From Aeromonas bivalvium (lineage in GTDB: Bacteria; Pseudomonadota; Gammaproteobacteria; Enterobacterales; Aeromonadaceae): 57,478 nt of DNA. Under the pieces are notes generated by a model. It was not told where the DNA came from. It saw only the letters and a program-made list of their open reading frames with translations, and did no database searches. The stretch is from assembly GCF_000819765.1 (NCBI RefSeq), contig NZ_CDBT01000061.1, positions 4,170 through 61,647 on the forward strand, in the 5' to 3' direction. The first letter of the stretch is position 1; every line of letters begins with the position of its first letter. Shown here piece after piece: positions 33,677 through 43,087 of the stretch. Made by a program: the position numbers and the translations under genes.

Positions 33677-34783
33677 TCAGGCCGCATCGCACGGAGCAAG
33701 CACGCCCATGCCGGCCAGGTAGTCGAGGGCGCTTGGGGTGAAGCCGACCTCCGTGAGGTGCTCAGCCGTGAAGGGAGCCGCATGCAGGGGCAGGCCGCGG
33801 CTCACCCGCGCCATCCAGTCCGGATTGCCGAGGGCCGCCGTGCCCACCGCCACCAGATCGGCGCCGCCGCAAAGCGCCCGCCCGGCCGTGGCGCCGTCGC
33901 GGATCTTGCCCGCCACCATGAGCGGCACCCGCCCCCCCAGCCCGGCCCGCACCGCCTCCAGCAGGGCGCCACCATGGGGATCCCCTGCCACCGCCTTGAA
34001 GCTGTCTCCCATGGAGAAGTGCAGGTAGTCGATCCCCTCGTCCGCCAGCAGGCGTGCCACCGCCAGCTGATGGGGCAGCTCTATGCCCTGGATATGGGCA
34101 TAGCTCTCGGGGGAGAGGCGCACCCCGACCAGAAACTCCCGGGGCAGGCGGCCACGGATGCCGCGCACTATCTCCACCAGGATCCGCGCCCGGTTGGCGA
34201 TGCTGCCTCCCCAGCGGTCGGTACGCCGGTTGTGTTGGGGGTTGAGGAAGTTGCAGAGCAGGAAGTTGTGGGCCCCGTGCAGCTCGACCCCGTGCAGGCC
34301 GGCGCCATGGGCCCGCTCGGCGGCGCGCACGAAAGCCTCGATCAGCGTCAGTATCTCATCCTCGCTCAGCCCCTTGACCCCGAGGGGGTAGCGCCCGCCC
34401 GGCGCCAGCGCGCACGGGCCGACCGGCGCCCCGTCGTTCAGTTCGGGCAGGGCACGCATCCCGCCGTGATGCAGTTGCACCACCGCCAGCGCCCCGGCCT
34501 GCCGCGCACTGTCGGCCAGGGCCGTGAAGGCCTGCTGTTGGGTGTCTGTCATCAGGGCCGGCTGCCCGGCCCAGCAGCGCCCGCCGGGCTGCACCTGGGT
34601 GGCGGCGGCGATGAGCAGACCGAAGCCGCCGCGGGCGCAGCGCGCCAGCCAGTCGAACTCGGCCTGGCCGGGATCGCCGCCTGCGCCGCTCATGTTGTGG
34701 GTCAAAGGGGCCAGCACGGCCCGGTTCTTGAGCCGCAGACCGGCCCGCTCGAAGTGAAAGCTGTCGCCAAGTGCCTTGTTCAT
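33677..34783 (-). CDS. Old yellow enzyme family NADH:flavin oxidoreductase
   Basis: A 368-residue FMN-containing TIM-barrel oxidoreductase of the old yellow enzyme (ene-reductase) family. The FMN/substrate stretch ELHGAHNFLLCNFLNPQHN, followed by RTDRWGGS, is the family signature, and VVQLHHGG provides an earlier conserved region. The ATG at 34783 follows GGGAGAGGG; the in-frame extension upstream lies in the promoter. No iron-sulfur or C-terminal dinucleotide domain is present, so it is the short form. It heads an operon with the LysE-type exporter and is divergent from a LysR gene, suggesting coordinated detoxification or metabolite export. Confidence 0.93.
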   Translation of the reverse strand: MNKALGDSFHFERAGLRLKNRAVLAPLTHNMSGAGGDPGQAEFDWLARCARGGFGLLIAAATQVQPGGRCWAGQPALMTDTQQQAFTALADSARQAGALAVVQLHHGGMRALPELNDGAPVGPCALAPGGRYPLGVKGLSEDEILTLIEAFVRAAERAHGAGLHGVELHGAHNFLLCNFLNPQHNRRTDRWGGSIANRARILVEIVRGIRGRLPREFLVGVRLSPESYAHIQGIELPHQLAVARLLADEGIDYLHFSMGDSFKAVAGDPHGGALLEAVRAGLGGRVPLMVAGKIRDGATAGRALCGGADLVAVGTAALGNPDWMARVSRGLPLHAAPFTAEHLTEVGFTPSALDYLAGMGVLAPCDAA

Positions 34784-34819
34784 CACCCTCTCCCGGGATC
34801 GCAGTGGAATGGTGGCCAC

Positions 34820-34846
34820 TATAATCCCGGGAAGATGGGATATAAT
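34820..34846. promoter_or_regulatory. Divergent promoter/operator region with repeated TATAATC
   Basis: TATAATC occurs at 34820 and again at 34841, exactly 21 bases (two helical turns) apart. Between them ATCCC and GGGAT (34824-34841) form an inverted repeat with 8-base spacing that includes a T-N11-A-like pattern. It sits in the 116-base gap between the ene-reductase and LysR genes. The second TATAAT is a plausible -10 for the LysR gene, although no good -35 is visible. Confidence 0.4.
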
Positions 34847-34899
34847 CAGGCGAATAAGCAAGGCATTCATTCCCAACAAGACATAATCAGCGGAGCTTT

Positions 34900-35805
34900 A
34901 TGAGCCACCACAAGTTCGACACCCTCTATCTGATGCGCCTGCTGGTCGCCATCGTCCGCTGTGGCTCCTTCGCCGCGGCGGCGGCCCAGCTCGGCATCAC
35001 CCCGAGCAAGGCGTCAAAAGATCTGCGCCACCTGGAGCAGAGCCTCGGCAGTGCGCTCCTGAGCCGCACCACCCGCCGGGTACAGCTGACCGACGCGGGG
35101 GAACTCGCCTACCGCCAGGCCGACCAGATGATCGCCCTGCACGAGCAGTTGCTCGACGGCCTGCAACGCCGCCGCTCGGCCCTGTGCGGGGAGCTGCGCA
35201 TCACTGCGCCGGATCTGTGGGGCGAGGTGGTGCTGACCCCGGTGCTGCTGCGCTTTCGCGCCGACCACCCGGAGGTGCGCCTCATCGCCGACTTCAGCAA
35301 CCGCCCCGCCGACCTGCTGCGCGACAACCTGCACGTGGCCTTTCGCAGCACCGAACTCTGCGCCGAGCCCTATCTGGCGCGCCCAATCGGCCCGGACGAG
35401 CTGGTGCTCTGTGCCAGCGCCCCCTACCTGGAGGCCCACCCGCCCCTGGCCACCCCGCAGGATCTGCACCAGCACAGCCTCATTACCCGCAGTCAGGAAT
35501 ACGGCCGTCACGAGCGCTGGACCCTGCTGGATCAGGGGCGCGAGATCCCCCTCGAGGTAGCGGGCGAGCTGGCTTTCAGCAGCAAGAAGGCTGTCCACCA
35601 GGCGATGCGCCAGGGGCTGGGGATAGCCCGCCTGCCACGCTACCTGGTGGCGGCCGAGCTGGCCGAGGGAGTGGTGCGCGAGGTGCTGCCGGACTATCGC
35701 CCCAAGGGGGCCCACTTCTACGCCCTCTACACCCAGCGCAGGGCCGAGTCGGCCCTGGTCGGCCACTTCCTCGACTACGTCATCGAGGCGCTCACCGCCT
35801 CATGA
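34900..35805 (+). CDS. LysR-type transcriptional regulator
   Basis: A 301-residue LysR regulator with the HTH at about residues 10-65 ([21 protein letters not shown]) and an effector domain beginning [15 protein letters not shown], typical of the large CrgA/AaeR-like branch. It is divergent from the ene-reductase/LysE operon, its probable target. Its TGA stop and the tyrS stop on the other strand share the palindrome TCATGA, so the two genes converge with a 6-base overlap and no separate terminator is visible. Confidence 0.92.
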   Translation: MSHHKFDTLYLMRLLVAIVRCGSFAAAAAQLGITPSKASKDLRHLEQSLGSALLSRTTRRVQLTDAGELAYRQADQMIALHEQLLDGLQRRRSALCGELRITAPDLWGEVVLTPVLLRFRADHPEVRLIADFSNRPADLLRDNLHVAFRSTELCAEPYLARPIGPDELVLCASAPYLEAHPPLATPQDLHQHSLITRSQEYGRHERWTLLDQGREIPLEVAGELAFSSKKAVHQAMRQGLGIARLPRYLVAAELAEGVVREVLPDYRPKGAHFYALYTQRRAESALVGHFLDYVIEALTAS

Positions 35806-37065
35806 GCGGATCACCAGGTGGTACTGCTTCTTGCCCCGGCGCAGCATCAGGTAGCGGCCGAACAGCCAGTCGCCGTCGGTCACTTGCTCATCCTGGCGGA
35901 TCCCACCGTTGAGACTGATGGCGCCCGCCGCCAGCAGCTCCCGGGCAACCCGCTTCGAGTTCGCCAGACCGCTCTCCACCAGCAGGGTCACCAGATCCGT
36001 TTCACCTTCGATGGGGCTGCTCGGCATGCCATCCTGGGCCAGCTGGGCGAGATCGCCCTCCCCGAGCCGGGCCACGTCGCCGCGAAACAGCAGCTCGCCG
36101 ATGCGCCGCGCCGCCGCCAGCGCCCCCTTGCCGTGCACCAGCTCGGTCAGCTCGTCCGCCAGCACCTGCTGGGCCTGCTTGCGCCCCTGCCGCTGGGCGT
36201 CCTCCGCCTCCAGCTCGGCGATGGCGGAGAGCGGCATAAAGCTGTAGTAGCGCAGGAAGCGGTAGACATCCTCGTCTGCGGTGCCGAGCCAGAACTGATG
36301 GAAGGCGTAGGGCGAGGTGAGCGCCGGGTCGAGCCAGATGGCGCCCCCCTCCGTCTTGCCGAACTTGGTGCCATCCGCCTTGGTGATGAGCGGCAGCGTC
36401 ATGCCATAAACCTGGGCCTGATGCAGTCGCCGGGTGAGATCCATGCCGCTGGTGATGTTGCCCCACTGGTCGTTGCCGCCGATCTGCAGGGTGCAGCCGA
36501 GGCGCTGGCTGAGCACGGCGAAGTCCTGGGATTGCAGCAGGGCATAGGAGAACTCGGTAAAGGAGATCCCCTGGTCCGGGCGAGCCAGCCGCTGACGCAC
36601 CGATTCCCGCGCCAGCATGGCGTTGACCGAGAAGTGCTTGCCGATGTCCCGCAGAAAATCGAGGGCGGACATCTGCCCCATCCAGTCGGCGTTGTTGACC
36701 AGCAACGGGGCCGCCAGCCCGTCGCTCGCTGGCAGCAGCGCTTTTATCTGGGCCGACAGGCTGGCCACCCAGCCCTGAACGGTATCGGCGCTGTTGAGGC
36801 TGCGCTCGGTCGCCTTGAAGCTGGGATCGCCGATGAGGCCGGTGGCGCCCCCCACCAGGGCCACCGGGGTGTGGCCCGCCAGCTGGAAGCGGCGCAATAT
36901 CAGGAGCGGCACCAGATGGCCTATGTGCAGGCTGCCGGCGGTGGGGTCGAAGCCGCAGTAGAGGGTGCGTGCCGTGGCGAGGTGATCGCGCAGCGCCGCC
37001 GGGTCGGACATCTGGGCCACCAGGCCGCGTTGGGTCAGCTCATCGAGCAGGTGAAGATTTGTCAT
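35800..37065 (-). CDS. tyrS: Tyrosyl-tRNA synthetase
   Basis: Class Ic aminoacyl-tRNA synthetase that charges tRNA(Tyr). The 421-residue protein has the HIGH motif as [10 protein letters not shown] near residue 45, [10 protein letters not shown] just before it, [14 protein letters not shown] for tyrosine and ATP binding, and the KMSKS equivalent KFGKT. A C-terminal S4 RNA-binding domain covers about residues 355-421. The form is the E. coli TyrS type (424 residues). The ATG at 37065 follows TTGGAG; a longer in-frame reading begins with an implausible Leu/Phe run. It is divergent from a LuxR-type gene. Confidence 0.97.
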   Translation of the reverse strand: MTNLHLLDELTQRGLVAQMSDPAALRDHLATARTLYCGFDPTAGSLHIGHLVPLLILRRFQLAGHTPVALVGGATGLIGDPSFKATERSLNSADTVQGWVASLSAQIKALLPASDGLAAPLLVNNADWMGQMSALDFLRDIGKHFSVNAMLARESVRQRLARPDQGISFTEFSYALLQSQDFAVLSQRLGCTLQIGGNDQWGNITSGMDLTRRLHQAQVYGMTLPLITKADGTKFGKTEGGAIWLDPALTSPYAFHQFWLGTADEDVYRFLRYYSFMPLSAIAELEAEDAQRQGRKQAQQVLADELTELVHGKGALAAARRIGELLFRGDVARLGEGDLAQLAQDGMPSSPIEGETDLVTLLVESGLANSKRVARELLAAGAISLNGGIRQDEQVTDGDWLFGRYLMLRRGKKQYHLVIRS

Positions 37066-37131
37066 GGAGGGCTCCAACAGCAAGAGAAAGAGAAAGAGGG
37101 TCATCCTCGCCGTTTGAGCGCCTGGTCGATA

Positions 37132-37147
37132 TGTCCCCTAGGGGACA
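37132..37147. promoter_or_regulatory. Perfect 16-base palindrome between tyrS and luxR-type gene
   Basis: TGTCCCCTAGGGGACA reads the same on both strands. It lies 67 bases from the tyrS start and 80 from the LuxR-type gene start. Size, symmetry and TGT/ACA ends resemble boxes of LuxR-family HTH dimers, so the neighbouring regulator is the first candidate. It is also a possible operator for tyrS. Confidence 0.55.
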
Positions 37148-37226
37148 GTTTTGCCACTCCCGTGCTAGCATCCAGCCATAGCACGACCATCGCGGGGAGC
37201 CAGCCCGCCACCCGGAACCCACCATC

Positions 37227-38033
37227 ATGACCCAGCCCCTCGCCACAGACTCGCTGACCCCAAGCCTGACCGCCGCCGTCGATGCCCTGCACGGCAGCGG
37301 CTTTCCGGCGGCCCTGGTGCGCCTCATCCAGCAGCAGGTGGCGTTCGACTGCGCCCTGCTGCTCGGGGTGGGGCAGCGTCCCGTCTACCTCTATGACAAC
37401 CTGCATCACCAGCGGGCCCTGCTGTTTGATCGCTACCTCACCCGCCACTTCAGCCAGGATCCCTTTATGCAGGCGCTCAAGGACGGCCTCCCCGCCGGGG
37501 TCTGGACCCTGGCGCAGGTGTCGAAGGGGCGGCTCGACCCCGAATATCGCCACCACTTCTATCAGGCCACCGGCTGGCAGGAGGAGGTGGGGCTGATCCT
37601 GCCGGTGCGCAGTGGCCTCACCCTGATGCTGTTTCTCGGGCGGCTCGACAAGCGCAGCACCCTCGGTCAGGACGAGCAAGCCCGGCTGGAGGCGCTGTTT
37701 CCTCTGGTGCATTCACTGTGTCGCCAGCACTGGCGGGAAGAGACGCCCCGCCTGGCCCAGAGCCCGGCCAGGCCTGGTGGCAGCGACCTGAGAGTCGAAG
37801 TGGAGCAGGCCATCGCCAGCCTGGGGAGCGAGAGCCTCACCCGCCGCGAGCGACAGGTGGCGGGATTGCTGTTGCAGGGGCTGGATACCGAGGCCATAGC
37901 CCAGACGCTCGGCATTGGCGCAGGCACGGTGAAGAATCACCGCAAGCACCTCTACGGCAAGCTGCACCTGCGCTCCCGGGCCGAGCTGTTCCACCTCTTC
38001 CTCAACCACCTCATCACCACATCGACCAGCTAG
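37227..38033 (+). CDS. LuxR-type HTH transcriptional regulator
   Basis: A 268-residue regulator with a C-terminal LuxR/FixJ HTH (SLTRRERQVAGLLLQGLDTE followed by AIAQTLGIGAGTVKNHRKHL). The N-terminal half of about 170 residues does not carry a clear receiver Asp or the Trp/Tyr/Asp pattern of an acyl-homoserine-lactone domain. Sequence such as YLYDNLHHQ and FYQATGWQEEVGLILPV suggests a GAF-like sensing domain. It is therefore better regarded as a LuxR-type orphan than as a quorum-sensing receptor. No obvious target operon follows; the gene converges with chbG. Confidence 0.9.
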   Translation: MTQPLATDSLTPSLTAAVDALHGSGFPAALVRLIQQQVAFDCALLLGVGQRPVYLYDNLHHQRALLFDRYLTRHFSQDPFMQALKDGLPAGVWTLAQVSKGRLDPEYRHHFYQATGWQEEVGLILPVRSGLTLMLFLGRLDKRSTLGQDEQARLEALFPLVHSLCRQHWREETPRLAQSPARPGGSDLRVEVEQAIASLGSESLTRRERQVAGLLLQGLDTEAIAQTLGIGAGTVKNHRKHLYGKLHLRSRAELFHLFLNHLITTSTS

Positions 38034-38086
38034 CGCCCCACCATAGGCCTGGCCCCATCACGGTACAGTCCTGCCACCTTGGTGAT

Positions 38087-38857
38087 TCAAGATGGCTGCC
38101 ACCCCTGGTAACTGGTGAGGCAATAGCCTCTCGCCGCGATCAACTCAGGCAAGGCCGGATCGGTGAGGATGGCAAGCTCGGTGAGCCTGGACAGGTTGTA
38201 AGAGCTGCGCTGCACCTCGAGATCGATAAAGGCGGGGTGACACATGATCTCAAGGGAGCTGACCCCCTGTTCATCGGCGTCATCGAGTAGTTGCAGCAAC
38301 CGCTCCCGGGTGAGTGACTCACCATAGAAGCGGCTGTCAAAACGCTGGCAACTGAGCTCATGGTTGACGATCAGGCCGTGACGGCGCACCTCCTCCCGAT
38401 CGATGCGCATAGGGATGCCCTGCTGGCGGGCGAAGGCTTCCACCAGCGGATAGAGGCTCGGCAGCATATGCACATGGTGATGGCTGTCGATGTGGGTAGG
38501 AGAGCGGCCAAACAGGGTGACGAAACGATCGAACTGCTGCCTGAGCTCTTCCATGATTTCCCTTGCGACCAGCAGGCCCTGCTCGCTTTTTTGCCAGATG
38601 CTTTTGTCCAGCTCCCCCTGGGCATTGACCAGGCAGGAGAGAGGAGAGAGCGGCTTGCCCCAACTGAGCACGAAGTGCAGCCCGATGGGCAAGTCCGGGA
38701 AGCGCCTGGCCAACCAGGCCGCATGCGCTATGGCCGGGGAATTGACCATGGCGGTGGTCGAACTGACCACCCCATGCTCGAAGGCTTCGACTATGCCGTA
38801 GCTCTGGGCAGGACAGAAACCAAAGTCGTCGGCGTTGATAATCAATCGTTTATGCAT
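38087..38857 (-). CDS. chbG: Chitooligosaccharide deacetylase ChbG
   Basis: A YdjC/ChbG-family deacetylase that removes one acetyl group from chitobiose-6-phosphate, which is needed for ChbR induction and ChbF hydrolysis in E. coli. The 256-residue protein starts MHKRLIINADDFGFCPAQS, with the metal-binding Asp pair ADDFG. It also has VNSPAI, GLHFVLSWGKPLSP and the His cluster HIDSHHHVH. AGGAG sits 7 bases before the ATG at 38857. It is the last gene of the chb operon, 48 bases after chbF. Its presence argues that N,N'-diacetylchitobiose is a natural substrate of this operon. Confidence 0.95.
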   Translation of the reverse strand: MHKRLIINADDFGFCPAQSYGIVEAFEHGVVSSTTAMVNSPAIAHAAWLARRFPDLPIGLHFVLSWGKPLSPLSCLVNAQGELDKSIWQKSEQGLLVAREIMEELRQQFDRFVTLFGRSPTHIDSHHHVHMLPSLYPLVEAFARQQGIPMRIDREEVRRHGLIVNHELSCQRFDSRFYGESLTRERLLQLLDDADEQGVSSLEIMCHPAFIDLEVQRSSYNLSRLTELAILTDPALPELIAARGYCLTSYQGWQPS

Positions 38858-38905
38858 CTCTATCTCCTGTATTGCCCCGCCGACGATCAACGGGACCCGG
38901 TGTGC

Positions 38906-40252
38906 TCAGGCGAGATCCGCAATGGCGGCGGCAAACTTGGGCAGGTGCTCGCGGTGCGCCAGCAGCAGTTCCCGGGCAACGGTTTTTGCCTCGTTGTCCG
39001 AGTGGATCAACGGATTGAGGTTCATGGCCAGCAGCAAGTCATCGAAGGAGCCGCTCAAGGCTGCCTGTGAGGCGGCAATCTCGAAGCTCTTGATGAGGTG
39101 AATGAGCCCGTTGGTCTTGTCGTCGAAGCGGGTGAGGCGCGGGTGAGGAATGGCACCATCACGACCCACCAGGCAGGTCATCTCCACGGTCCAGTCGGCC
39201 GGAATGTTGGTGACATGGCCATGGTGGGGGACTATCACATACTGTTCGCTGCGCTTGTCGTTATGGATGGCGCTGATCACCTCGCAGGCCGCATCCGAGT
39301 AGTAGGCGCCGCCGCGCAGCTCCAGCTCCTTGGGCTTCTCGTCGAGTTCCGGGTTCTGATAGAGCTCAAAAAGCGTTTTCTCGACTTGTCTCACCACCTG
39401 GGCCCGGGCGCCGCCCTTGTAGAACTCGCCCATCTCGATCCCCAGCATCTCTTTCTCTTTGAAGTAGTAACGCAGGTAGGAGCAGGGCAACAGGCGCAGT
39501 CCGCGCATCAGGTTCGCATCGAAGGGCAAATCGAAGATGTTCTTGACCGAGCTGGAACTGGTGAGGCTGCCGTCTATCACCCCCTCGAGCAGTTCATCGA
39601 AGCGCGATACCCCATTGACCAACACATCGCCGATGAACACCAGGTGATTGAGGCCGAAAATGTCGATGGAGAGGGCGTCTTCTGCGCGGACCTTGAGGGC
39701 GTCGCGCACAAACATCTGCATGCCGACCGGAATGTTGCACACCCCGATGAAGCGGCGAAACTGGGTGTGGCGATGCACGGCTTCGGTCACCATGCCGGCC
39801 GGATTGGTGAAGTTGATGAGCCAGGCATCCGGGCAGATCTCCTCTACGTCCCTGATGATGTCGAAAATGACGGGGATGGTGCGCAGCCCCTTGAACAGGC
39901 CGCCCGCGCCATTGGTCTCCTGACCCAACAGGCCGTGGCTGAGGGGAATGCGCTCGTCTTTTTCCCGGGCCTGCAGCTGGCCGACCCGCAGCTGGGTGGT
40001 GACGAAGCTGGCCCCTTGCAGGGCGGCGCGGCGATCCAACGTCTTGTGCAGCGTCATGGGGATGCCGGCTTTCTGGATCATGCGCTGACAGAGGTCGAAA
40101 ATAATGTCCAGTTTCCCCTGACCTTCGGGGACATCGACCAGCCACAGCTCGTCGATGGGCAATTCGGCGTAGCGTTTGATGAAGCCATCGACCAGCTCCG
40201 GGGTGTAGCTGCTTCCGCCACCTATGGTGACCACTTTAAGCGTCTTGTTCAT
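38906..40252 (-). CDS. chbF: 6-phospho-beta-glucosidase, GH4
   Basis: An NAD- and metal-dependent glycoside hydrolase of family GH4, hydrolysing phosphorylated chitobiose or cellobiose. The 448-residue protein has the NAD-binding start KVVTIGGGSSYTPELVDG, the asparagine motif NFTNPAGMVTEAVHRH and the metal-ligand Cys in GVCNIPVGM. The ATG at 40252 follows AAAGAGG. It resembles E. coli ChbF in length (450) and context. It is preceded by a 128-base A+T-rich gap after chbR in which an internal promoter is possible. Confidence 0.96.
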   Translation of the reverse strand: MNKTLKVVTIGGGSSYTPELVDGFIKRYAELPIDELWLVDVPEGQGKLDIIFDLCQRMIQKAGIPMTLHKTLDRRAALQGASFVTTQLRVGQLQAREKDERIPLSHGLLGQETNGAGGLFKGLRTIPVIFDIIRDVEEICPDAWLINFTNPAGMVTEAVHRHTQFRRFIGVCNIPVGMQMFVRDALKVRAEDALSIDIFGLNHLVFIGDVLVNGVSRFDELLEGVIDGSLTSSSSVKNIFDLPFDANLMRGLRLLPCSYLRYYFKEKEMLGIEMGEFYKGGARAQVVRQVEKTLFELYQNPELDEKPKELELRGGAYYSDAACEVISAIHNDKRSEQYVIVPHHGHVTNIPADWTVEMTCLVGRDGAIPHPRLTRFDDKTNGLIHLIKSFEIAASQAALSGSFDDLLLAMNLNPLIHSDNEAKTVARELLLAHREHLPKFAAAIADLA

Positions 40253-40380
40253 AAACACCTCTTTCATCATTCTCGAATAGGTTGAATAAGGGGCCGCAGC
40301 CACCTGTGGCAGGGGCCGGTCAATCTGGGTCAGATTTTTTGCAATGCTATGTTTTTAAATGAAAATACGGTTAGCCCATA

Positions 40381-41208
40381 TCAGACTGGGGTCTCAAATT
40401 TCGGATAGAGATGTTTGCGGTAACTGCCCGGGGTAAAGGAGGTCAGCTTCTTGAAGTTTTTGATAAAAAGGCTGACATCGTTGTAGCCGGTCTCGAAGGC
40501 GATGTCGGCCACGGAGTCGTTGGTGACTTCCAGCTGCATCTTGGCGTAGTTGACCCGGATCTCGTTGATGATCTGCATCGGCGTTTTGTTGTAGTAACGC
40601 CGGGTGGCACGGGTCAGGTATTCCTGACTCTTGCCGGAGAGATGGATCAGATTGGCCAGGGCATCGTCGGCAAACAACGGGCGATCGTGCATGCGCTCCA
40701 CCGCCTCATGGAGCCAGAGCGGGAGATCTTCGCTGGCCGAAGCATCCTTGTAGTGACGCAGACGGTTCATCACCGAGTAGGTCACCCCTTCGAGAAATTC
40801 GGTCAGCGCCTCTTCCCGAAAGCCGGGGGAGACCAGTACCGACTCGATATAACTCAGGAATTCATGCTTGAGCGGATAGGCCTGGGACGCCACGAAGTGT
40901 TCCGGCAGCAGGTACTTGAAGTGCTCGTCAAAGTAGCTGCGGCTGATCCCGACGTTGAAGATCCGGGTGGTGCCGAACTCGTAGAAGCTCTGATGGGACG
41001 AACCCAGCGGAATGAACACCAGATCGCCGCGCTCGAGCAGCACCCGCTTGCCGTTGACCTCCTGGTAGTAGCGGCCGGTCAACACCAGGGTGAACTCGTA
41101 ATAGTCGTGCTGATGCAACCCGGTACCGCTCACCTGCTTGTTGTAGATGAACATGTGGAAGGGTCTGTTGTTGAACAGCTCGTTTTCCCGGATGGTCTTG
41201 ACGTTCAT
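40381..41208 (-). CDS. chbR: AraC-type regulator ChbR
   Basis: A 275-residue regulator of the chb operon. The N-terminal cupin sensor shows [20 protein letters not shown] and [18 protein letters not shown]. The C-terminal AraC HTH covers about residues 180-270 ([20 protein letters not shown] and FTPGSYR). In E. coli ChbR represses without substrate and activates with deacetylated chitobiose-6-phosphate. The gene has the same position within the operon (after chbA, before chbF) as in E. coli, 32 bases after chbA. Confidence 0.94.
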   Translation of the reverse strand: MNVKTIRENELFNNRPFHMFIYNKQVSGTGLHQHDYYEFTLVLTGRYYQEVNGKRVLLERGDLVFIPLGSSHQSFYEFGTTRIFNVGISRSYFDEHFKYLLPEHFVASQAYPLKHEFLSYIESVLVSPGFREEALTEFLEGVTYSVMNRLRHYKDASASEDLPLWLHEAVERMHDRPLFADDALANLIHLSGKSQEYLTRATRRYYNKTPMQIINEIRVNYAKMQLEVTNDSVADIAFETGYNDVSLFIKNFKKLTSFTPGSYRKHLYPKFETPV

Positions 41209-41240
41209 TATTCGCCCCTTGTGACTGGCCGATGCCGTTG

Positions 41241-41594
41241 TTACTTGGCGAGCAGTTTTTCGTGCACGTCGATGAGCTCGTTGATGAGCTCCCGCGCCAG
41301 CATGGAGGTCATCAGGTGATCCTGGGCATGCACCAGTACCAGAGTCACCGGGATCTTGCCCTCCCCCTGGTCGCTCTCAATCAGCTGGGTCTGCACCAGG
41401 TGGGCGGCGTTGAGGGCCTCGCGGGATTGGTTCATCAGCAGGCGGGCGGCGGTTATGTCGCCCTCCTTGGCCTTCTTCAGGGCACTGTAGGCCAGGCTGC
41501 GTGCCTGCCCCGAGTTGATGATGAGTCCCATCACCACCTCCTCCATGTCATCGCACGTCGTGGTCTCTGCCTCTATGTTGTCCATATCGAACAT
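41241..41594 (-). CDS. chbA: PTS system chitobiose/cellobiose-specific IIA component
   Basis: The 117-residue IIA protein of the lactose/cellobiose PTS family passes phosphate from HPr to ChbB. The phospho-acceptor His is in [18 protein letters not shown], and [17 protein letters not shown] is the typical first helix pair. The start is [10 protein letters not shown] at 41594, matching the E. coli ChbA start MMDLDN; AAAGAG precedes it. The gene is fourth in this operon because a GH1 gene lies between it and chbC, whereas in E. coli it follows chbC directly. Confidence 0.96.
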   Translation of the reverse strand: MFDMDNIEAETTTCDDMEEVVMGLIINSGQARSLAYSALKKAKEGDITAARLLMNQSREALNAAHLVQTQLIESDQGEGKIPVTLVLVHAQDHLMTSMLARELINELIDVHEKLLAK

Positions 41595-41650
41595 CTCTTT
41601 ATCCCCTTGATTACAGCTGGTTGATTGAAAGCGGTTTACTGGCATCTCAC

Positions 41651-43033
41651 TTAATTGAAACCATGGTTGCGTGCCACCTCGGCGAACCAATAGCCGCTCT
41701 TCTTGATGGTGCGGGTCTGGCTGTCAAGATCCAGCCGGACCAGGCCATAGCGATTCTTGTAGGCATTGAGCCAGGACCAGTTGTCGATGAAGGTCCAGAG
41801 GTGATAACCGCAGCAGGCGCTACCCTCTTGCAGGCCGCGATGCAGCCACTCGAGGTGACCACGAATGAAGTCGATGCGGTAGTCATCCTCGACTCGCCCT
41901 TCGGGCCCGATGAAGCGCTCTTCCCCCTCGACCCCCATGCCATTTTCCGAGATGTAGCAGCGGGGGTTGCCATAGCCCAGGCGCAGCTCGGTGAGGATGT
42001 CGTAGATCCCTTTCTCATAGATCTCCCAGCCCCGGTGCGGGTTCATCTTGCGACCCGGCATCTCATAGAAATCGAACAGATCTTCGGGGGTGCGCGGCAC
42101 CCCCGAGCAGGCTTGATCCTTGGCCTTGACTCGCCGTGGCTGGTAGTAGTTGATCCCCAGCCAATCCACCCGTCCGACACTGAGTAGCGCCTTGTCACCG
42201 GCTTCCACCGCAGGCAGTAGATCATGCTGGCGCAGCAAGGCGACCAGCTCGGGGTCATAGCTCCCCTTCAGGGCCGGATCGAGGAAACTCTTGTTGAGCA
42301 GCAAGTCGGCCCAGCGCGCCGCCTGGCGATCTGCCGCCGAATCGGAGCGGGGGTAGGTGGGGCTCAGGTTGAGGATGATGCCAATCTCGCCACTGGCATG
42401 GGTATCGCGAAAGGCCTTGACCGCACCGGCATGGGCCAGGGCGGTGTGATAGGCGACAGTGACGGCGCGGCGAAAATCCACCACACAGGGATAGTGGAAG
42501 TGGCCGAGATAGCCGCACTCGACTGGCACTATGGGTTCGTTGAAGGTAAACCAGTGCTGGATGCGCGAACCAAACAGCTCGAAGCACAGGCTGGCGTAAC
42601 GCACATAGGCCGCCACCACGTCCCGGCTCTCCCAACCGCCCTGCTCCTGCATGCACAGCGGCATGTCGAAGTGGTAGAGATTGATGAAGGGGGTGATCCC
42701 CTCGGCCAGCAAGCGGTCAAAGACGGCATGGTAGAAAGCGACGGCCTGCTGATTGATCTCGCCCGTCCCGTCCGGGATCAGTCGGGACCAGGAGATGGAG
42801 GTACGAAAACTGTTGTGATTGAGCTGCTTGAGCAGGGCGATGTCACTCTCGAAACGATCATAGAAGGTCGAGGCTTGCGCCGGGCCTATGTCCTGATGGA
42901 AGCGCGTCGGCTCAATGGCGTGCCAGTAGTCAAAGATGTTGTCGGACTTGCCATCTCGGCTGGAGGCTCCCTCCGTCTGGGGCGCCGAGCTGGCGCTGCC
43001 CCACCAAAAATCGTCCGCAAAGCGATACATCAT
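41651..43033 (-). CDS. 6-phospho-beta-glucosidase, GH1
   Basis: A 460-residue family GH1 retaining glycosidase, most likely acting on a phosphorylated beta-glucoside released by the PTS. The acid/base Glu lies in WFTFNEP (residue about 166) and the nucleophile in CYISENGMG (about 363). The N-terminal FWWGSASSAPQTEG and LYHFDMPLCM are family landmarks. AAGGAG precedes the ATG. It sits between chbC and chbA with 54- and 56-base gaps, wider than most operon gaps here, as expected for an inserted gene. It is unrelated in fold and mechanism to the GH4 enzyme ChbF in the same operon. Confidence 0.95.
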   Translation of the reverse strand: MMYRFADDFWWGSASSAPQTEGASSRDGKSDNIFDYWHAIEPTRFHQDIGPAQASTFYDRFESDIALLKQLNHNSFRTSISWSRLIPDGTGEINQQAVAFYHAVFDRLLAEGITPFINLYHFDMPLCMQEQGGWESRDVVAAYVRYASLCFELFGSRIQHWFTFNEPIVPVECGYLGHFHYPCVVDFRRAVTVAYHTALAHAGAVKAFRDTHASGEIGIILNLSPTYPRSDSAADRQAARWADLLLNKSFLDPALKGSYDPELVALLRQHDLLPAVEAGDKALLSVGRVDWLGINYYQPRRVKAKDQACSGVPRTPEDLFDFYEMPGRKMNPHRGWEIYEKGIYDILTELRLGYGNPRCYISENGMGVEGEERFIGPEGRVEDDYRIDFIRGHLEWLHRGLQEGSACCGYHLWTFIDNWSWLNAYKNRYGLVRLDLDSQTRTIKKSGYWFAEVARNHGFN

Positions 43034-43087
43034 CTTCTTCTCCTTCGGCTTGAAGAGGGAGGAGCCAGGCTCCTCCCGGGAGTGTCA

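Noticed and set aside
37227..38033. Quorum-sensing LuxR receptor
   Set aside because: Only the C-terminal HTH is clear; the N-terminal half lacks the recognisable acyl-homoserine-lactone pocket residues and no luxI-type gene is nearby.
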